The notes under the pieces: model-generated
Told to the model about the DNA's origin: nothing
Seen by the model: the letters and a program-made list of their open reading frames with translations, nothing else
Databases searched by the model: none
NCBI RefSeq assembly: GCF_010093595.1
Contig: NW_022985445.1
Location: forward strand, 1,759,080 to 1,823,079
Reading direction: 5' to 3'
Origin: Mytilinidion resinicola
Taxonomy: Eukaryota > Ascomycota > Dothideomycetes > Mytilinidiales > Mytilinidiaceae
DNA length: 64,000 nt
Shown here: piece after piece, positions 45,757 to 58,200 of the stretch
How positions within the stretch are numbered: position 1 is the first letter of the stretch
Layout of the letters: each line of letters starts with the position of its first letter
Translations under genes and position numbers: made by a program

Positions 45757-46710
45757 TCTGAGCGACCTGAAGATTCTGATAGCCGGAGAGATCTGGAATT
45801 GTATGTAGGAGAAGACACTGCGTAGAAATGAAAGTCCAAAGCAAGGAGCGCTGAAGGTTTTTTATCCACTGCAAAGGGGCCTTGTTGGACTTGGAGGCAC
45901 AATCGTCATGAAGAAGTGGATTGATTGTAGAGGCTATTGAGAGGGGGGGGGGGCAGTGCCTTTATAGAAGATTATGAAGGCCCATTGCGCTGAAATCTGG
46001 CTCTAGCTGAAACCCAACTTTTGGTCATTCAGATTATATTAGAAATCAACATGCTTTAAAAGAGAACTGCGCGCAAATCTAACGTGAAGTGGTTAAGATA
46101 TAATTAGTCCCCGCGTCTGCTCTCATGTACTCTGAACACATTTCCCAAAATGGCGACCCGCTCAACGCTAACGTAATTCGTACTAGCTGATTATTGAATG
46201 CGCCATCCAGTCATAACCTCAACTGTTGAGGCAAGAAGGCAAGTAGGGTTGCCCTGCCGCCGCGAGATAGTTGTTAAGATTGATAAGCGCCCACTACGAT
46301 CGTGACATGAAGAGATAGGAGATGAAGGAGAGAGGGAAAGGTAGGGCAATAATACCCTACGGCGTTCGACGTTCAACTAACAGCGTAGTAAGAGCATAGT
46401 CCGAGAGCTACATTCCAGGATAGCTTCCGCGACCATCTTGCATGACTAGCCCACTTCTGGGCCTCATCGTCAGCTCATCCCCTGGAACTGCCTTTCGCGG
46501 AGAGTTGACTGAAGTCTCCGACAAAAATAGTTCCGCGTGCACTATAGTTGGATTGGTTAACGAAGTTTAGACGGAAGGGTGAGTTGAAAGTGAGCACCCT
46601 AAGCTGTGGCGGTGCGAACTATGTAAGCAGCGGGTGAGCCGAAGTTAAGCCGGGCGTTGTTGGCCTGTTGGTCGATAATATACGCACAGTACTCTTACAT
46701 AGGGCAAAAA

Positions 46711-46815
46711 TGATCTCACCAAAGTCCATTTCCGCTTTTGAACCTGAGCGTACAGGGTTTTAAACTGAGCAATGACTAAGCGAGCCTGATCTTGTGGCTG
46801 TGCAAGCCTGAGCGT
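46711..46815. repeat. Dispersed repeat family 2, copy 2
   Basis: This matches 42008-42130 over TTTCCGCTTTTGAACCTG, TACAGGGT and TGACTAAGCGA. It stops about ten bases before the MITE-like element at 46825, which may have inserted into it. Confidence 0.7.
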
Positions 46816-46824
46816 CTGAGGAGG

Positions 46825-47056
46825 CACGCGGGGCATGGAAAAGGTGGCACACTAATTCCAGAACAAGCTGTCTCGTGTGTACACCAGTCTGCCATTGCCT
46901 GGGCTGCTTCAATATATTTTCAGAAAGCTAAAGAAGACAGATGCTCTTAGCATTGGGCTGTGTGGAAACTTGTTGAAGCACTCCATGCAGTGGCAGACAG
47001 GTGTACACACGGGCAGAGTACTTGATGAGTGTGCCACTTTTTTCGTGCCCAGCGTG
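46825..47056. mobile_element. MITE-like element, 232 bp, imperfect 28-bp terminal inverted repeats
   Basis: The left end begins CACGCGGGGCATGG. The reverse complement of the right end begins CACGCTGGGCACGA. The two 28-bp ends match at 24 positions and both run into GTGGCACAC. Internal sequence is non-coding and AT-balanced. Related copies are at 60037-60257 and, eroded, 705-1091. No clear target-site duplication is visible, so the superfamily is not assigned. Confidence 0.75.
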
Positions 47057-47141
47057 TGTGTATATTAGCACACCTCAGTAAGCTCCTTCAGCACCTTGAG
47101 AACATGGCAACGAGGGCCGGACGCTCAAACAAAATCGTACG

Positions 47142-48290
47142 CTAAAGCCTATTCTCTACTTGGATCTGCCACAAAGAGACGGGACAAGCTACGTAATGCA
47201 AAAAATCCAGAACACGGACGGCATCGCCGTGAGACTTGATCACAGTATCGGCCCCCAACAACTCTTTAGTAACTTGAAGTTCATACAGATTGTGCTGTTG
47301 CGCCACAGTATTCCAGGATCGAGTCACCCTGGGCTCCAGGAGTAGGTCCCAGTTGCTTCTCCAGATGATTCTAGCAGGTCTGCAGATATTAGGCGCCTGG
47401 TATCTGAAGACACAAGCAAATGATCTCCCGCCATTCCATAGTTCCATGCTCTTCAGCCTCGGCATCTTCTTGGCAGTCTCCGCTGCTTATTCAAGCATAT
47501 CATTAATGTTTGTCGGATCGCCATCGGGCACCAGCTGACGAGAGGTAATGGTGAGCGACACGAGCTCTTTCCACGTCCAGTTTGAATTTGATTGGCATGC
47601 GTCCAAGAACGGCCCAGCGTCCACGATAAACGCCGCTGATAGATATTCAAGAGTAAGACTAGCTTCTGCGAGGGCTCTAGTGACCGCAGAGTTTGCTATT
47701 CGAACAGGTTCTGCGCGAAAAAGCTCATGCACTCCCTGCCAAATAGCAATGTACGTATCGTTGAAATCTTCAAATATAACTAGCTTCTTTAAGCTGTTCA
47801 TTACAAGTGAATCAAATAGTAATTTTGAACCTCTTAGATTTTATAGGTTATTAGCGATTTAAGGACTAAACTAAGGGTAGTGTCTTTGCAACTTACTCTG
47901 GTCAGAAATGCGTTGATCTGGTTGCCCTCATTCTCTTTAAGGTTCATAGTGTAGCTGGTAATCCTTGCCAGAAGTCTTGTGCAAAATCGATATCCGCAAA
48001 TAGTCTGCTGATAGATGAAATGGCGGGCGACTATGCCGCAGATCCTGAATGCTGGAAAGACTTTGCTCGCTTTCGAAGCTCGGCACAATATCCGATCCGA
48101 ATTGCGCATTTCTCAGCCAATGTTTCGAATCACTGGGAGAATGAACGCTGATGTCCAGGGTCAAAGAACCCTTGGCATTCCAGTTGCTGAGAGTGCAAAG
48201 AGTTGTTCTAATAGCGTCTTGAATGATTTCCGTGTTGTGTTTAGAGCACTCTTCCGTCTCTTCTTCTTCGCATTCTGAGCAATCGTTTCC
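47142..48290 (-). pseudogene. Relic of an F-box-associated (DUF6546-like) fungal gene
   Basis: On the minus strand the pieces DCSECEEEETEECSKHN, LTLDISVHSPSDSKHWLRN, SLKKLVIFEDFNDTYIAIW and MPRLKSMELWNG occur in the order I associate with the long fungal F-box-partner family often labelled DUF6546. The C-terminal 340 bases read to a natural stop at 47142 (ending WQIQVENRL). An in-frame TAA at 47487-47489 sits between NDMLE and AAETAKK, most simply a CAA-to-TAA change (CpA to TpA). Between 47802 and 47940 the frame is broken by several stops, and no F-box or start is visible upstream of about 48290. The family name is from memory and less sure than the pseudogene call. Confidence 0.6.
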
Positions 48291-48705
48291 GAGGCTGGAA
48301 CACAGAATCTTCTATAGGTAAATAATCTCAAAGAGTCTACTACAAGATAACTTTATCTAAGGCTAAATCCGAATGGCGGAGGTGTCATGCACTTCGTCGG
48401 GTAACGTATGTGCCAAATCTTTTATACCGGTCCACTCATCGAGGTCGTGGCAGGCTCAAACGTTTGGATACAGTCTCTCTAGCAAGCACGGCGCCGAAGC
48501 ACCTGTACAACAGCCCTCTGTGAGATCGGGGAGGGCTGAAAACTTTGGCCTGCGTGTATGAAAGGAAGCTCGGCCATGGCCCGGAGAGCTTTTATGGATG
48601 AGAATTTTGGCGAAGCGAGAAAGCGTGATCTGCGGCATCTTTCGCGCTCCCAGGCCCAGCATTCACTGTCGTCGCCATCGATTCCGCGCCATCCACCGCC
48701 GCCAA
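48291..48705. promoter_or_regulatory. Upstream region of the M1 aminopeptidase gene
   Basis: 415 bp. In-frame upstream ATGs exist (48598 is the first in the same frame as the chosen start), so part of this may be coding or 5' UTR. Confidence 0.4.
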
Positions 48706-51700
48706 ATGCTCCACCTCTGGCCCAATGGAGGGCGCCTCGCCGCGACGAGCCTGCGCAGGGCGCCGACGAGGCCGCTGGAGACACGGTTGAGGCCGCTGCT
48801 GGCCGCTTCGTCGTGCGCGCCTGACCGCCGCAGCTTCTCGCACGCCTCGCACACCAAATCCAGCGTCTACAAATGCCCCGCAACCCCGCCAAACAACACC
48901 TCTCTCCCACGCCCCCAGAGACCGCTGCACCGCGCCCCCAAACACGTCCGCCACTGCTCCTACCAGCGCAACATGTGCAAGCACGCCTTCGGCACGGAGG
49001 TGTCGAGCTCCTCCATAGACATCACCAAGGGCCGCGAGGTCCTGCCCAAGAATGTCAAGCCGCTGCACTACCATCTGACCCTCGAGCCGAATCTGGAGAC
49101 CTTCGAGTACGAGGGCACCGTTGTGATTGAGTAAGTCGTGCTGTCGAGCTGCAGCTCTGAGACATAGGGCACGTCACTGACCCAATTGACAGCCTGGACG
49201 TCGTTGAAGACACCACCGAGATCGCCCTCAATACCATCGACCTCGAAATCCACTCCACCAAGGTCAGCTCCGGCGACAAGCTCATTTCTTCGTCGCCGAA
49301 GGTCAGCTACAATGAAGACACCCAGACCACTACTGTGTCGTTCAGCGAGACCATCCCCGCGGGGTCCAAGGCTACGCTTACGCAGACCTTCACTGGCGAG
49401 CTGAACAACAACATGGCTGGCTTCTACCGTTCGTCATACAAGGGTGCTGATGGCTCGGAAAAGTTCATGGCGACCACGCAGATGGAGCCGACAGACGCTC
49501 GGCGGGCCTTCCCGTGCTTCGACGAACCCGCCCTGAAGGCAGAGTTCACCATCACATTAGTCGCCGACAAGGGCCTGACGTGCTTGAGCAACATGGACCA
49601 AGTGTCAGAGACTGAGGCGGGCGGAGGCAAGAAGAAGGCTGTGACCTTCGGCAAGACCCCGCTCATGTCTACCTACCTCCTGGCTTTCATCGTTGGAGAA
49701 CTCAACGTCATCGAGACGAACAACTTCCGCGTCCCCGTCCGTGTTTTTGCTCCTCCTGATAGGGACATCGAGCATGGCCGGTTCTCGCTCGAGCTTGCTG
49801 CCCGCACACTGGATTTCTACGAGAAGAAGTTCAACAGCCCATTCCCTTTGCCAAAGATGGACATGGTGGCCATTCCTGACTTCAGTGCTGGCGCTATGGA
49901 GAACTGGGGCCTCGTGACGTACCGTGTCGTAGACTTGCTGTTCGATGAGAAGACTAGCGGTGCTTCCACCAAGCAGCGAGTCGCCGAGGTCGTACAGCAC
50001 GAGCTCGCCCATCAATGGTTCGGTAACCTTGTTACTATGGACTTCTGGGACGGGCTTTGGCTCAACGAGGGATTTGCCACGTGGATGTCGTGGTACTCGT
50101 GCAACGAGTTCTACCCCGAGTGGAAGGTCTGGGAAGGCTACGTCACCGACAACCTACAGAGCGCTCTCTCCTTAGACTCTCTACGAAGCAGCCATCCTAT
50201 TGAGGTTCCGGTCAAGCGCGCCGACGAGATCAACCAGATCTTCGACGCCATTTCGTACTCCAAGGGTTCGTGCGTCTTGCGCATGATCTCGAAGTATATT
50301 GGCGAAGATGTCTTCATGGAGGGCATTAGACGCTACCTCAAAAAGCACGCGTACGGCAACACCCAAACCGGCGATCTGTGGGCTGCGTTGAGTGATGCCA
50401 GCGGCAAGGAGCTGGAAAAGGTCATGGACATCTGGACCAAGAACGTTGGTTTCCCCGTCGTCACAGTGACCGAGGACGAGAAGGCTGGTTCCATCCATGT
50501 CAAGCAGAACCGCTTCCTGCGGACTGCTGATGTGAAGCCTGAGGAGGACAAGACTCTCTTTCCCGTTTTCCTTGGCCTCCGGACCAAGGACGGTGTCAAC
50601 GAGGACCTGACTTTGGATTCCCGCGAAGCCAACTTCAAAGTCAAGGACCTCGATTTCTTCAAACTGAACGCCGATCACTCTGGCATCTACCGGACTTCTT
50701 ACACCCCTGAGCGACTGGAGAAGCTTGGTAAAGCAGCCAGGGAAGGTTTCTTGACCGTGGAAGATCGTGCGGGTATGATCGCTGACGCCGGCGCTCTTGC
50801 CGCATCCGGGTACCAAAAGACGTCTGGCATCCTGTCGCTCCTCGAGAGCTTCAAGAGCGAGCCAGAGTTCGTGGTCTGGGGCGAGATCACCGGCCGTATC
50901 AGCACTCTCCGCGCCGCCTGGATCTTCGAGGACGAGGCCGTGCGGACCGCCCTCAAGAAGTTCCAGCTAGACTTGGTCGGAGAAAAGGCGCACCAGCTCG
51001 GCTGGGACTTCAAAGACTCCGACGGCCACATCGAACAGCAGTTCAAATCCCTGATGTTCGGCAGCGCAGGAGTCGCCAAAGACGAGCAAATCGTCAAAGC
51101 CGCCTTCGCCATGTTCGAGAAGTTCAAGAAGGGCGACAAGTCGGCCATCCACCCCAACATCCGCGGTAGCGTCTACGCCATCGTCTTAAGCAACGGGGGC
51201 GCTGAAGAGGTAAGCTCTGCCCCAAACCTACCCCCAACCCCCAACTAACTTTCTCCTAGTACGACGTCATCCTCAACGAATACCGCACTGCCGCCACCAG
51301 CGACGAGCGCAACACGGCCCTCCGCTCCATCGGCCGCGCCAAGGCCCCCGAGCTGATCCAGCGCACCCTCGCCCTGCCCCTCAGCGACGAGGTCAAGGGC
51401 CAGGACATCTACCTGCCCATGGCTAGCTTGCGCTCGCACCCCGAGGGCATCAAAGCCCTGTGGGCCTGGATGAAGGCCAACTGGGACGAGCTCGAGAAGA
51501 AACTGCCCCCGGGGCTGACCATGCTGGGCTCGGTGGTCAGCATCAGCACGGCGAGCTTCACGCAGCCGCAGCAGAGGCGCGATATCCAGGACTTCTTTGC
51601 GAAGAAGAGCACGAAAGGGTTTGATCAGGCGCTTGCGCAGAGTCTGGATGCGATACGGGCGAAGTCGAACTGGATTGAGAGGGATGCGGGGGATGTCAAG

Positions 51701-51733
51701 GGGTGGTTGGAGCGGAAGGGGTATTTGCAGTAG
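48706..51733 (+). CDS. APE2: M1 family zinc aminopeptidase (Aap1/Ape2 type)
   Basis: Three exons, 48706-49130, 49193-51209 and 51260-51733, give 971 residues. The substrate N-terminus motif GAMENWG lies near 375-381, the zinc site HELAH at 411-415 with E434 in WLNEGFATW, and the catalytic Tyr region YSKGSCVLRM follows. The C-terminal ERAP1-like helical domain ends WLERKGYLQ. Residues 1-89 before the internal MCKHAFGTEV are Arg, Ala and Ser rich with few acids (MLHLWPNGGRLAATSLRRAP), like a mitochondrial presequence. The internal Met at 48973 matches the usual cytosolic start. So two isoforms from alternative starts are possible. Aminopeptidases of this group trim Leu, Lys and Arg from peptides. 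In-frame ATGs at 48598 and 48706 both exist; 48706 is a choice. Confidence 0.93.
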
Positions 51734-52088
51734 ATGGATGGTGGAGATCGGTCGACTTTGTGCATAGCGCGAGCATAGCATGGAGGCATAGCATGGAGGT
51801 TTAGATGGGGAGGTGCATAGAAACTTGTAACGCTTGTATTAGGGGAGAAGAAAAGTATGAGTTTTGTAAGAATAGAAAAAGAAAGTCTCCCACCCCATTA
51901 GCATGTTTGCGGTCACAGTCTATGCGAGTGATGAAAAGCATTTGTGGGAAAAAAGGATCATTCCAATCATTGGCTACACGCACTTCCGTTTTGCTAGCAA
52001 CAGTGCAACTCAGTTGCTCACAAACTACCAAACGCTCGCACGAGCCAGAATTCCGCCCCGCAATCCACACACACACACACACACACTA
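51734..52088. other. Convergent spacer aminopeptidase / PRT1 with a CA microsatellite
   Basis: 355 bp holding both 3' UTRs. An (AC/CA) run of 21 bases at 52066-52086 lies two bases beyond the PRT1 stop codon. CATAGCATGGAGG-type short direct repeats lie near 51775-51800. Confidence 0.6.
52066..52086. repeat. CA dinucleotide microsatellite, about 10.5 units
   Basis: An uninterrupted CA run, transcribed as GU in the PRT1 3' UTR. Such runs are usually length-polymorphic between isolates. Confidence 0.95.
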
Positions 52089-54421
52089 CTACTGCACCAC
52101 CTCCTCCGTCTCCTCGACGACATCCTCGACAATCTCCTCAATCTCCTCAATGTCGCCCTCGCCGTCCTTCTGCTTGGCAATCTCCAGCTTCGCGTCCACG
52201 ATGCCCTCCTCCTCGAGCATCTCCTGCATCTGCTCGCGCCACGCCTTCCACTCCTCGAGCAGCCGGCGCCGCTGCTCAACCACCTGCCGGTTCGCCGTGT
52301 TCTTCTTCGACAGGTCCTGGTCGTCGAAGATCTTGGAGTAGGTGCGCAGGTTCTTGCGGATCTCGGCCTGCTCTTCTTTCGAGAGGAGGGTCTGCGGGCG
52401 CGGCCGCCAGATGAGCTGCTTGAAGCGGTCGATGGACTCTTCGCGCAGCAGCGTGCCTTTGAAGTCGTAGATGTGGTAGCCGTTTTCCATCTGCGGGCGA
52501 ACATTAGCATTTAGCACTTAGAAATTTAGAGGGGGGATCAGGGGGGTCCTTACATGATGCCTGAAAGCGCTGGCGACCGTAGCCACATATCTACCTGTCG
52601 GGTCCCACTCGATATCCGTGACGCCGTAGTGCTCTGCTGTCGCCATGAGTTGCAGATTAGCGGAGACATCCTTCTCCGACGGCTCCTTCTCGTCCTTGGG
52701 CTTCTCGAAGTTGAGGTCCCAGAAGTCGAGATCGAAGCTCTGCTGTGACTGGAGCGCGGCGACCACGACGAAGCGGCCCTTGGGCGACCAGTAGATGGCG
52801 TTGCTATTCTTCTTGTCGACGGTGCGGACGTGCTTGAAGTTGCCGATGACGCCGCCCTTGGCTTTTTCTGGCGCGAAGAAGGACACGGCGGTCTTGGGCG
52901 GCACGGCCGCGCCGGCGGGGATTTCGCCGGCGGTGATGAGCACGAAGCGGTTGCCCTTGGGCTCCCAGGCGAAGTTGATGACGGTGTCTTTGATCGAGTC
53001 GACAACTTCGACGGGCACGCCCTTTTCGCGCACGCGAAAGATCTCGAGGTTCGTGGCGAGCGACTTCTTGGACTTGGAGTGGCGGTCTACCTTGACGCAG
53101 ACGTAGGCGGCTTCAGATTGCCAGTGCAGCTTTGCGTCCGAGACGTTGAAGAGGTTTCGGGTTCGCACGATTTCCTTGGAGGGGATGGTCATGAGGCCGA
53201 CCTTTGCGGGGTTGCTGCCAAGTTCGGGTGTCCAGTAGCAGAAGAGCTGTTCGTATGTCTTGATGCCATCGCGACGAGGTGTTGCTGGCGCCCATTCGAA
53301 GTCCATGACGCCCTCGACTTTGATTGACTGTTTGTCGAGGAGGTTCATTCGTGGCAGTTCGTAAACGGAGATAGATTGGCCTTGGGTCATCCGGGCGACG
53401 TAGTTGTCGTCCGAAGACCACTTGAACGTCGGCCATTGCATCTTCTTCTTGACCGGGTTGCCCTCTGCATCTGTCGAGCTGGGGACATCGATTGTGGCGA
53501 ACGACCGCAGCGGCTTTCCAGTAGCAATATCCCAGATGATGTAGTTCTTGCCATCATCATCCGCCGACAGCGATGGCACCGGGTTGTTCTCATCCACCTG
53601 AAGCGGCCTATGCGACCAGGTGGTGAGGTATTTCTCATTCGGAGAGAAATCAACGAGGTTTACTCCAGGATGAGCAAACCGCTTTTGCCTACTCCACGCC
53701 TTGCCACCCCACAGTTGCACACCCTGTGCGTGTATCGAGGTCAGGAACGTCCCCAACGGCGACCACTGCACAAAGAACTCGGTCCAGTTGTCCCTGTCCA
53801 CGACCTGCTCTGGTGGATCTTCCTTATCATTCCAGAACACGCCGACCTTGTCGCCTCGGTACATGACCATCTGGTCTCGCGCTTCCAAATCTCCAAGCCA
53901 GGACCTGAGATGTTCCTTTTCTTGGAAGGGCTCGATTGTGGGGGGGTGGTAATCCTCGCTGATCTTGCCCTCGCGGCCATAGCGGTCGATGTCGGTGAGC
54001 TTGTTGACGGCCATGGTATGTCTCTTGTCGAGGGCAGTTCCATGGAGGGCTTTGACAGCGGCTACAGCCTCGCCGGGGGCGCTGTACTCGACAAAAGCGT
54101 ATCTAGAAGACCCATCAGTGACCATTTATGAGATCCCCGAGTACAAATGGAGGCCTACCCTTCAGTCGTCCCATTGTCGTCCAAAGGCATGAACACGCCA
54201 TCTTCCTTCACCTTACCAACGGTATTCAGCTTTCGAAGCAAAAATTTCGTCAATTTGGGCTTGTTCTCGTCCGGGACTTTAGGCAGGCCATCGACCACCA
54301 CAAAGGCGTCGAGACCCTCCTCTAGACGGACTTCATATTGTTCTTGGAGATCCGAGAAATCGACCTCGTCTTCGTCGAATTCGTCATCTTCGATGGGTAG
54401 GTTGTCGTATGAGGGCGCCAT
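52089..54421 (-). CDS. PRT1: Translation initiation factor eIF3 subunit b (Prt1)
   Basis: Three exons, 54159-54421, 52554-54102 and 52089-52490, give 737 residues. The acidic start [19 protein letters not shown] is followed by an RRM ([19 protein letters not shown] and [19 protein letters not shown]) that binds eIF3a and eIF3j. The large beta-propeller includes [48 protein letters not shown] and [15 protein letters not shown]. The C-terminal helix ([20 protein letters not shown], later Glu-rich) binds eIF3i and eIF3g. This is the core scaffold of eIF3 for 43S assembly and scanning. An in-frame ATG 6 codons upstream exists; MAPSYDN is the family start. It converges on the aminopeptidase gene. 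Confidence 0.96.
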
Positions 54422-55201
54422 GATTACTGTGTGGATCAAAGTGCGATGAGGGGCGCTCGTGGGGTTGGGAAGCTTTTTAGAAATTCGGTAGTTCCAAGGT
54501 GGATCACGTGATGTTGAGATGACGGCAGTGCATTTGGCTTATGACTCGAACGCAACGCTTTCTCAATAGAATGTCGGTAGACGAACGGAATATGAGTTTG
54601 TGGCTGGGACTCATTCATTCACTACCTTGCTGAGGGTCACAATTACAGTCACAGACTCAACGAAGGCACAACAACGCTACCGGATAGAAGTATCATTCTT
54701 ACACAGTCTAGGTATGGACATCTTCCCATCCAAGAGTGCATGGGATCGCCGCCACTCAGTCCTAACCCAAAGAGACCACATTGCTCATTACAGATTATAT
54801 TGCTGCTCCACAGAAGGGGCAGGTGAATCATCCACAGCAGACAAAGGAAAAGTCTCGCATGAGAGACTGGACGAATATCACCGCTTCGAACGGCTGAATG
54901 CAGTAATACAGGAGTAGACCGTGCCGTCGTCCGTGCCGCCGTTACCGAGTATCCCAAAAACCGTTCATGTATAACCGCACATTGTACTCGTTGCCACAAT
55001 AATGGCGAGTCAGTCAGAAAAGCAACGCTCGTTCTTCTTCGATGATTGCCGCCGAAAACGCCTGGGATGGACAGCGAACTCGAGTGCAGCAGGCTCGAGT
55101 GCCTCAAGCGCAAGGGCAAACTCCGTATACGTCGTATGGTCCATAAACGCTATAAAGACAAAAAAAGTTAATCAACGTAAGAAGAGAATCATCTTCTCAT
55201 C
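54422..55201. other. Spacer between PRT1 and the ArfGAP gene
   Basis: 780 bp that should hold the PRT1 promoter and the ArfGAP 3' UTR. No motif-bearing frame. Confidence 0.45.
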
Positions 55202-58200
55202 CTACAATCCTCTCCTACCTTCCGCATTGTCGGAATGCTGCTTCACTAGTCTGGCACCTGCGCTAACTCTCTTCTGGAGTCGTTCTCGCTCACGCTCTCG
55301 CGAAGCTGGCGTGCTGCCGTTGCCGGCTGCAATTGTTGGCAATGCTGTAAGCTTATCACCGCCAGGGCTATCCGAGCGCTTGCTAGTGCCCATGGAGGGT
55401 CTGATCCCGGCCTTTTGATCGGCTTTCTGTTCGAGGTAGATTTTGGCGGAGTTACTCATCGGGATCGGTGCCGGTTGTGAGGGCAGGTCGGCCCCATTCT
55501 GGAGCAGCAATTCTGCAACAGGGAACGATTTTCTGGGAGGAGGGGCTGCCGTACGTGTCCCCGGGCCGGGAGAGCTGGCTGGTGAAGCGGTCGCAGATGG
55601 TGACGCAGGGTCAGCAGCAGCCAGCGCAAGGAACACAGTATGTGTGCCGCGAGAGCGGTCTTTGGAATTCGGATCGGCGCGGAGGGCCAAGGCGTACAAG
55701 ACATTCTGGATGTCGTTCTTCTTGATAGAAGCCAGCAGGGTTTCCTCGGGTGTTGAGTAGTGGGAGAGCGTAGGTGAGATGGGCGCCACAAAAGCACGGT
55801 CAGAGTATTTGGCGGTGATGAAATGCAAGCGCTGTTCGCGAGTAGATTGCGGGCCAGGTTTCAGTGATCGGTCCAGTTTCGCCTCCCAGACCATGTTGCT
55901 AACACGATTCCCGATGGTGAGAAGCACTTCAATGATGTCTTGTGTGAATGAGTTCGTATCCAGAGTGAGAGACCGCACTTTGGAGATATGCGTCCCTAGT
56001 GAGCGGTGAATGCCGCTGCATTCGATGCATACTACGATTCCAAGATTGATGGATACCCACTCGACTTTGCTGTCGGAACCGCAATCGGCACAGACGCTGT
56101 TTCCAGCATCTGCATCACGGATTTGTTGCAACAGCTTGAACGAGTCATCGCCGTTTTCACTGGTGCGATAAGACGGTCTGTCGCCTACTGTAGCATGGCG
56201 AGTAGGAGTCCTCGAGGCAGTATTGCCGTAGGAACTCCGATGGTGATTGGACACAGACGAACTCTTTCCAGTGAGGACCGACGCGATATCTCGTCGGTTA
56301 TTGTTATTGCCTGGCAATGATTCTGTCGAGACGCGTTGGTTCACGTCCATTCCCTTTCCTTCAACCGCACTTTGGAGGGCGTTGTTCACAGCCGAGATCC
56401 AGGACTTCATGTCGTCTTCCGAGGTTCCCTGATACACTCTAGTGAAGTTTGGCGTAATTACTTCGAAGCAGAAGCGGCGCTCAGCGTTCCGTGCCTCTCT
56501 AACAGATGCCATTCGAAGGTCAATCGGGTCCATATGAAGGTCTAACTTTTCCTTCCAGTTTGTATACTCGGACAGTTTGCCTTGATCGAGTACGATCCAG
56601 AACCTATTTCATATTAGGACTATAAGAACAGAGATTTGTCAGAGACTTACTTATGCCATGCCTGCTTGTTCAGTCCTCTTGGATCGGCGTGGCTTCCAGG
56701 TCTGCTTAGTGCCCATAGCAGACCCTCCTTTCGGTGTAGACCTTGATTTTGCTCAGACCCCAGAATTCCAGTGTGGTCCTTATCTTCCAAGTCACGGATA
56801 CCCTTGAACTTGTTCATATTTGGGCTACCAGCTTGGGTCTGCTGGTTCAAGGTGTTTGCCGGAGGAGGAATCGTGGCAGTCGTAGAAAGTGATGAACTTG
56901 ATGCGGGTGCACTGGTGGGAGGTGGACTGATCGTACTTTTGAACATCGGGGCGATACTTTCCCTTCTCGGCGCTGGGTCTGTATTGTCGAGCGGAACAGA
57001 TCTGTTACCGTTCGCATTTGCGAGAGAAGCAGGGAGTCCGTGGGATGTTAAAGAACCTTCTCGCTCGATGTATGACTTTTGAGTCTTCTCGAGTGCCCTC
57101 CGCTTCTCTTCTCTTTCCGACCGTTGCAACTGAAAGTCCTTGTCTGCCTCCCTGACTTCGAAACTGAGTGCCTCAAGTTGAGGAAGCATAGTCTCAATCT
57201 TCTTGGAAGTGGCCAAGTAATTCTTCGCTTGGGCATCCGCGTATCTCGTTAGATGCGAGAGGATCTCCTGGTCTTTCCGTCCTCCATGAAGATCTTGCAT
57301 GAAAGAAGAATAGTCGAAGCGCTTCAGTTCGAAGTTCCGACGTTTGCTTTCGTACTTTGAGTCGGTCTCCACCCGCTTCTTCTCTTTGAGGGAGTCCGAT
57401 CGCTGACCGAGGTACTTGCTGACATACTGATAGTACTCCTTGCTCTCCTCCTCAAAGTCCTTCTTCTTGGACTCGGCCTGTTTGATGTCGACATTATATA
57501 ATTTATGGATAGGATCAATGATAAGCTTCTTAATGTTCTTGGTGTTCTCCCTCTCGTTTGCCAGTATTTCCTTGGCTATCTTGTCGAAATAATGATCGAT
57601 CGCTGGCTGTACAGCATTTGTATTTGAGATCGACGCTTCTTTTAGAGCGTCCATCAACTCAGCCATGGAATTGTTGCAAGTCACTTGGGCTTCTGAAGCA
57701 GCCTCAGCACGCTTCAGGACCTTCTTCCACCGAAGGCGCATATTGCCGGTTTTGGACTCTAGTGACTTCATCGTGGCTCGGAAGAGTGGTCCATCCTCCT
57801 GCTGACTGAGGTCTTCTCCAGGCTTCTGACATAAGTCGACTTTCACGGTGCTTCCAGTCAGACTGGTAGACTGTGTTTGGGTTGGTACTAGTCCAAGGCC
57901 GTACTCTGGCACAGGTTCCATAGTAGGAGAAGCAGGCATGTCCTTGTAGTCTCCTCCATCTGAATCACTGACGCGAGACTCTATCGACTGGGATGATGGT
58001 ACTCGAAGCCGGGGGGGTACGCCAAGTTCGAGACGAGGAGAGGGAGACAAGGGACTGCCGAGGTTACGCTGGGTGTCTATGAAGCGTTAGTAAAATAGAT
58101 CTTGATGGGAGAGAGAAGCCTTTACTTTGAACCCAGAAAGAGAAGCTGGCCAATGTGTCTAGCCGGTGCGCTCGCTGATCGTACTCGACAAACTGTACCG

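Larger units (their letters stand above)
45757..47141. other. Repeat-rich spacer
   Basis: 1.4 kb without a supported gene. It contains a G-run of 12 near 45943, the second copy of repeat family 2 (46711-46815), and, directly after it, a full copy of the MITE-like element. Confidence 0.5.

Noticed and set aside
50181..50816. 211-codon minus-strand frame
   Set aside because: Antisense shadow of the M1 aminopeptidase exon.
53376..54131. 251-codon open frame on the plus strand
   Set aside because: Antisense to the eIF3b coding exon; no motif, no splice context.
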